Shown: positions 12,832-14,933 of the stretch, piece by piece
How the letters are laid out: each line of letters starts with the position of its first letter
How positions within the stretch are numbered: the first letter of the stretch is position 1
Source of the DNA: DATCZS01 sp036525795
GTDB taxonomy: Bacteria > Actinomycetota > Acidimicrobiia > Spongiisociales > ZC4RG35
Direction of reading: 5' to 3'
Length of the DNA stretch: 14,933 nt
Assembly: GCA_036525795.1 (NCBI GenBank)
Contig: DATCZS010000127.1
Span: 1 to 14,933, forward strand
Notes under the pieces: model-generated
The model's database searches: none
What the model was told of the DNA's origin: nothing
Seen by the model: the letters and a program-made list of their open reading frames with translations, nothing else
Made by a program: the position numbers and the translations under genes

Positions 12832-13320
12832 TCAGACGGTGATGCGGTTCCAACCCGATCGGGTGAGCGTCCCCTCCAGGTGGGGCTGCAGATCGTGTCC
12901 GACCGCTGCCATGGACAGTCGATAGCTGAGCGTGTCGCCCTCGACGGTCAGATGCCTTTCGACGTCGGTGACCTCCACCGCGGTGGGGGTGCACTCGACG
13001 TGACCGGCCCGCAGGTGCACGTGGGTGCCGTCGACGTGACCGGTGTGCACCTCGGTGATGCCTGTGGGCTGGGCGATGACCAGCTCGAGCCGGTGGGCGG
13101 GAAGCACTCGCAGGTATCCGTACTCTGCGTGGAGAGGTTCGCCCGTCAGGGCGTCCTTGGTGGCCTGACGGTACGCCACCCACGGCTTGCCGGGGCCGGC
13201 TTCGAACCACACGGTTTCGAGAAACTCGAAGCTCTCCACGGTGGGATAGTCGCCCCTTCCTCGCCCCTCCCACCGCCCGAGGAGGAACCCCACCTGTGCG
13301 ACGTCCGGGTGGATCTCCAT
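12832..13320 (-). CDS. Nitrobindin-like heme-binding beta-barrel protein (FABP-like, DUF1794)
   Basis: A 162-residue protein closely following the actinobacterial nitrobindin pattern, known from Mycobacterium tuberculosis Rv2717c. Nitrobindins are ten-stranded beta barrels that bind ferric heme and react with nitric oxide or isomerise peroxynitrite. The N-terminal signature LLGRWEGRGRGDYPT (residues 13-27, G-x-W-x-G-x-G-x-G-x-Y-P) is intact. Further matches are FEFLETVWF, GEPLHAEYGYLRV, ELVIAQPTGITEVHTG and LSYRLSMAAVG. H147 in LQPHLEGTLTR aligns with the proximal heme histidine of the family. It is probably a soluble cytosolic protein, since no signal or membrane segment is seen. The ATG at 13318-13320 is 6 bases after a -10-like TACCAT, so the mRNA is probably leaderless. 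It diverges from the ClC gene across 68 bp. Confidence 0.93.
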   Translation of the reverse strand: MEIHPDVAQVGFLLGRWEGRGRGDYPTVESFEFLETVWFEAGPGKPWVAYRQATKDALTGEPLHAEYGYLRVLPAHRLELVIAQPTGITEVHTGHVDGTHVHLRAGHVECTPTAVEVTDVERHLTVEGDTLSYRLSMAAVGHDLQPHLEGTLTRSGWNRITV

Positions 13321-13326
13321 GACCGG

Positions 13327-13332
13327 ATGGTA
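13327..13332 (-). promoter_or_regulatory. Candidate leaderless -10 box (TACCAT) for the nitrobindin gene
   Basis: On the minus strand TACCAT is followed by 6 bases and the ATG at 13320, with no ribosome site. It is likely the promoter for nitrobindin and perhaps for the two downstream minus-strand genes. Confidence 0.45.
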
Positions 13333-13375
13333 CTCATGCCGGGTCCGCCGCGGCTTGCCCGGCCCGCCGGGCCTC

Positions 13376-13381
13376 TACGCT
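13376..13381 (+). promoter_or_regulatory. Candidate leaderless -10 box (TACGCT) for the ClC gene
   Basis: TACGCT is followed by 7 bases and the GTG at 13389. A TTGCCC at 13355-13360 could be a -35 with short spacing. A perfect 6-bp GC-rich inverted repeat at 13357-13372 overlaps this region. Confidence 0.45.
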
Positions 13382-13388
13382 CAGATTC

Positions 13389-14933
13389 GTGAAGCGGGTG
13401 TTCGACCTTCCTGAACGCGGCCTCGCCGTGTTGCGCGATCGCGAGAGCGGGGCGTTCCTGGCGATCTCGCTGGTCGTGGGCGTGGCAGTCGGTCTCGGGG
13501 CCGCCCTCTTGATCGGGGTGCTGGAGGCGGTCACCCAGATCTTCGACTGGCTCGGCGACAGGCTCACCGGCGGTGCCGGCTGGTTCGTGCTGGCGTCCGT
13601 CCCGCTCGGCATTCTCGGCGCCTGGTGGATCGCCCGGCGGTTTGCCCCGGAGGTGGCGGGCGACGGCGTTCCCGAGGTCGCCGCGGCGCTCGCCGTGAGG
13701 GGCGGCTATCTGTCGACGAAGTCGATCTTCCTCAAGATCCTCGCAACGGCGCTGACCCTCGGCGGTGGCGGTTCGGCGGGGCGAGAAGGTCCGATCGTTC
13801 AGATCGGTGGTTCGATCGGCTCGTCGATCTCACGACGGTTCGGGCTGGGCGAGGACCAGGTGAGGAGCCTGCTCGCCGCCGGCGCCGCCGCCGGTGTCGG
13901 CGCCTCGTTCAACGCGCCCATCGCCGGGATGCTGTTCGGGCTCGAGGTGATCCTCGGATCGTTTGCCGTCCGCCACATGTCTGCGGTGGTTCTGGCGTCG
14001 ATCGCCGCCGCCGTGACGTTCCGCAGCCTGGTCCCCGAGACCGAGCTGTTGTCCGGTGGCGCCTACCAGCTGCAGGCGCCCAGCGAGCTGATCCTCTACG
14101 CCGGGCTGGCGATCCTCGCGGTGCTCGCCGCATACCTGTTCCTCCGGCTGCTCGACGTGGTCGAGCGGTTCTCCGATCGCCGGGCTCGTCCCGAGTGGCT
14201 TCGCCCCGTGGGGCTCGGGCTGGTCATCGGAGCGATCGGGATCGTCGAGCCGCGTCTACTCGGCACGGGTCAGGAGTTCGTGTCCGACCTCCTCGAGTTC
14301 CAGGAGGTGGGACAGCGGCTCGGGGTGGCCTCGGTGGGTACTGCCCTCCTGCTCCTCCTGGCCCTGGGCAAGATCATCGCCACCTCGCTCACGATCGCCA
14401 CCGGGGGATCGGGGGGAGCATTCATGCCGTCGTTGTTCATCGGCGCGACGCTCGGTGCCGGCTACGCCCAGCTGGTCGACCCATATTGGACGGCCACCGA
14501 GCTGAGCCCGGGCGCCTTCGCGGTGGTGGGGATGGCGACGGTGTTCGCCGCGGTCGCCCGGGCGCCTCTCACGGCGATTCTCATCGTGTTCGAGGTCACG
14601 GGCGCCCGGGACTACCAGCTCATCCTCCCACTGATGCTGTCTGCGACGTTCGCGACGTTCGTCGCCGACAAGGTCCACCCGCACAGCGTCTACACGATGC
14701 CCCTGGAGCGCAGGGGAATCCGGCTCACCCGCACGAGCGAGATCGACCTGCTCGACACGGTTCAGGTGGGAGAGGTGATGTCGACATCGTTGCACGAGGT
14801 CCGGCCCGAGATGACGCTCACCGAGGTGAGCGAGCTGATGAATCGCCACCGTCACCACGGACTTCCGGTGGTGGATGGAGGCGAGCTGGTGGGGATCGTG
14901 ACGGTCACCGACATCGTTCGGTCTCACGGCGAT
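13389..14933 (+). CDS. ClC family chloride channel/transporter with CBS domain, 3'-partial
   Basis: An open frame of 515 codons to the window edge, GTG start. It is a voltage-gated-chloride-channel (ClC) family membrane protein with about ten or more hydrophobic segments. Signature blocks are GDGVPEV (residues 91-97, in place of the classic GSGIPE), GREGPIVQIGGSIGS with E133 as the gating glutamate, AAAGVGASFNAPIAGMLFGLEV, GGSGGAFMPSLFIGATLG (339-356) and FAAVARAPLTAILIVFEVTG. From about residue 458 a CBS domain begins (VGEVMSTSLHEVRPEMTLTEV ... HHGLPVVDGGELVGIVTVTDIV); a second CBS may lie beyond the window. CBS pairs usually bind adenine nucleotides and regulate transport. Whether it is a channel or a Cl-/H+ antiporter cannot be decided here. 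It diverges from nitrobindin and probably has a leaderless mRNA. Confidence 0.95.
   Translation, partial: MKRVFDLPERGLAVLRDRESGAFLAISLVVGVAVGLGAALLIGVLEAVTQIFDWLGDRLTGGAGWFVLASVPLGILGAWWIARRFAPEVAGDGVPEVAAALAVRGGYLSTKSIFLKILATALTLGGGGSAGREGPIVQIGGSIGSSISRRFGLGEDQVRSLLAAGAAAGVGASFNAPIAGMLFGLEVILGSFAVRHMSAVVLASIAAAVTFRSLVPETELLSGGAYQLQAPSELILYAGLAILAVLAAYLFLRLLDVVERFSDRRARPEWLRPVGLGLVIGAIGIVEPRLLGTGQEFVSDLLEFQEVGQRLGVASVGTALLLLLALGKIIATSLTIATGGSGGAFMPSLFIGATLGAGYAQLVDPYWTATELSPGAFAVVGMATVFAAVARAPLTAILIVFEVTGARDYQLILPLMLSATFATFVADKVHPHSVYTMPLERRGIRLTRTSEIDLLDTVQVGEVMSTSLHEVRPEMTLTEVSELMNRHRHHGLPVVDGGELVGIVTVTDIVRSHGD

Noticed and set aside
10939..12925. Long plus-strand frames (350 and 315 codons) opposite the MFS and membrane protein genes
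   Set aside because: Both are antisense to hydrophobic proteins with clear helices; translations are charged and His/Gly-rich without domains.
1..14933. CRISPR array, insertion sequence, phage or defence island
   Set aside because: No regularly spaced repeats, transposase, integrase or toxin-antitoxin signatures were seen; the gene content is chromosomal core.

Overview
The window is high-GC, gene-dense DNA, almost certainly from an actinobacterium. A WhiB-family iron-sulfur protein and a DUF3107 protein (both actinobacterial hallmarks), an actinobacterial nitrobindin and mostly GTG/ATG starts with GC-rich third positions support this. A zinc-knuckle AbrB-type regulator beside rsmI is more familiar from Firmicutes, so I would guess a deep-branching class such as Acidimicrobiia or a relative. 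That placement is inference only. The window starts inside rsmI and ends inside a ClC channel/transporter gene, so both edge genes are partial.

Bases 1-6123 are a conserved housekeeping block: rsmI (16S rRNA 2'-O-methylation), abrB-like regulator (opposite strand), tatD, rsmA/ksgA (16S rRNA dimethylation), ispE (MEP isoprenoid pathway), tRNA-Gln(UUG), glmU (UDP-GlcNAc synthesis) and prs (PRPP synthesis). tatD-rsmA-ispE are translationally coupled by short overlaps, and tRNA-Gln, glmU and prs follow closely on the same strand. The order and orientation match the Bacillus subtilis rsmI-abrB-metS-tatD-ksgA-ispE-glmU-prs segment as I know it, minus metS and some small genes. glmU is interrupted by a one-base frameshift in a G run.

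Bases 6167-7684 hold a three-helix membrane protein with a C-terminal LysM domain (minus), a DUF3107 protein (plus), a strong hairpin terminator serving convergent genes, and a WhiB1-like regulator (minus) with a leader of about 150 bp. Bases 7685-10638 are a plus-strand run: glycerophosphodiester phosphodiesterase, YqeY/GatB-like protein, a stand-alone ATP-dependent DNA ligase and Ku. The last two form a compact non-homologous end-joining pair.

Bases 10669-13320 are on the minus strand: nitrobindin, an unrecognised multi-helix membrane protein and an MFS exporter, in that transcriptional order with gaps of about 50 bp. A divergent ClC family chloride channel/transporter with a C-terminal CBS domain runs off the end.

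Many starts are preceded 6-9 nt upstream by a TANNNT -10 hexamer and lack a Shine-Dalgarno sequence, which suggests widespread leaderless transcription. No stretch longer than 300 bp lacks a gene; the largest gap is 934-1177. I saw no CRISPR array, insertion sequence, phage gene or obvious defence system. The window looks like ordinary chromosomal core, with a few points worth checking rather than a clearly new system.
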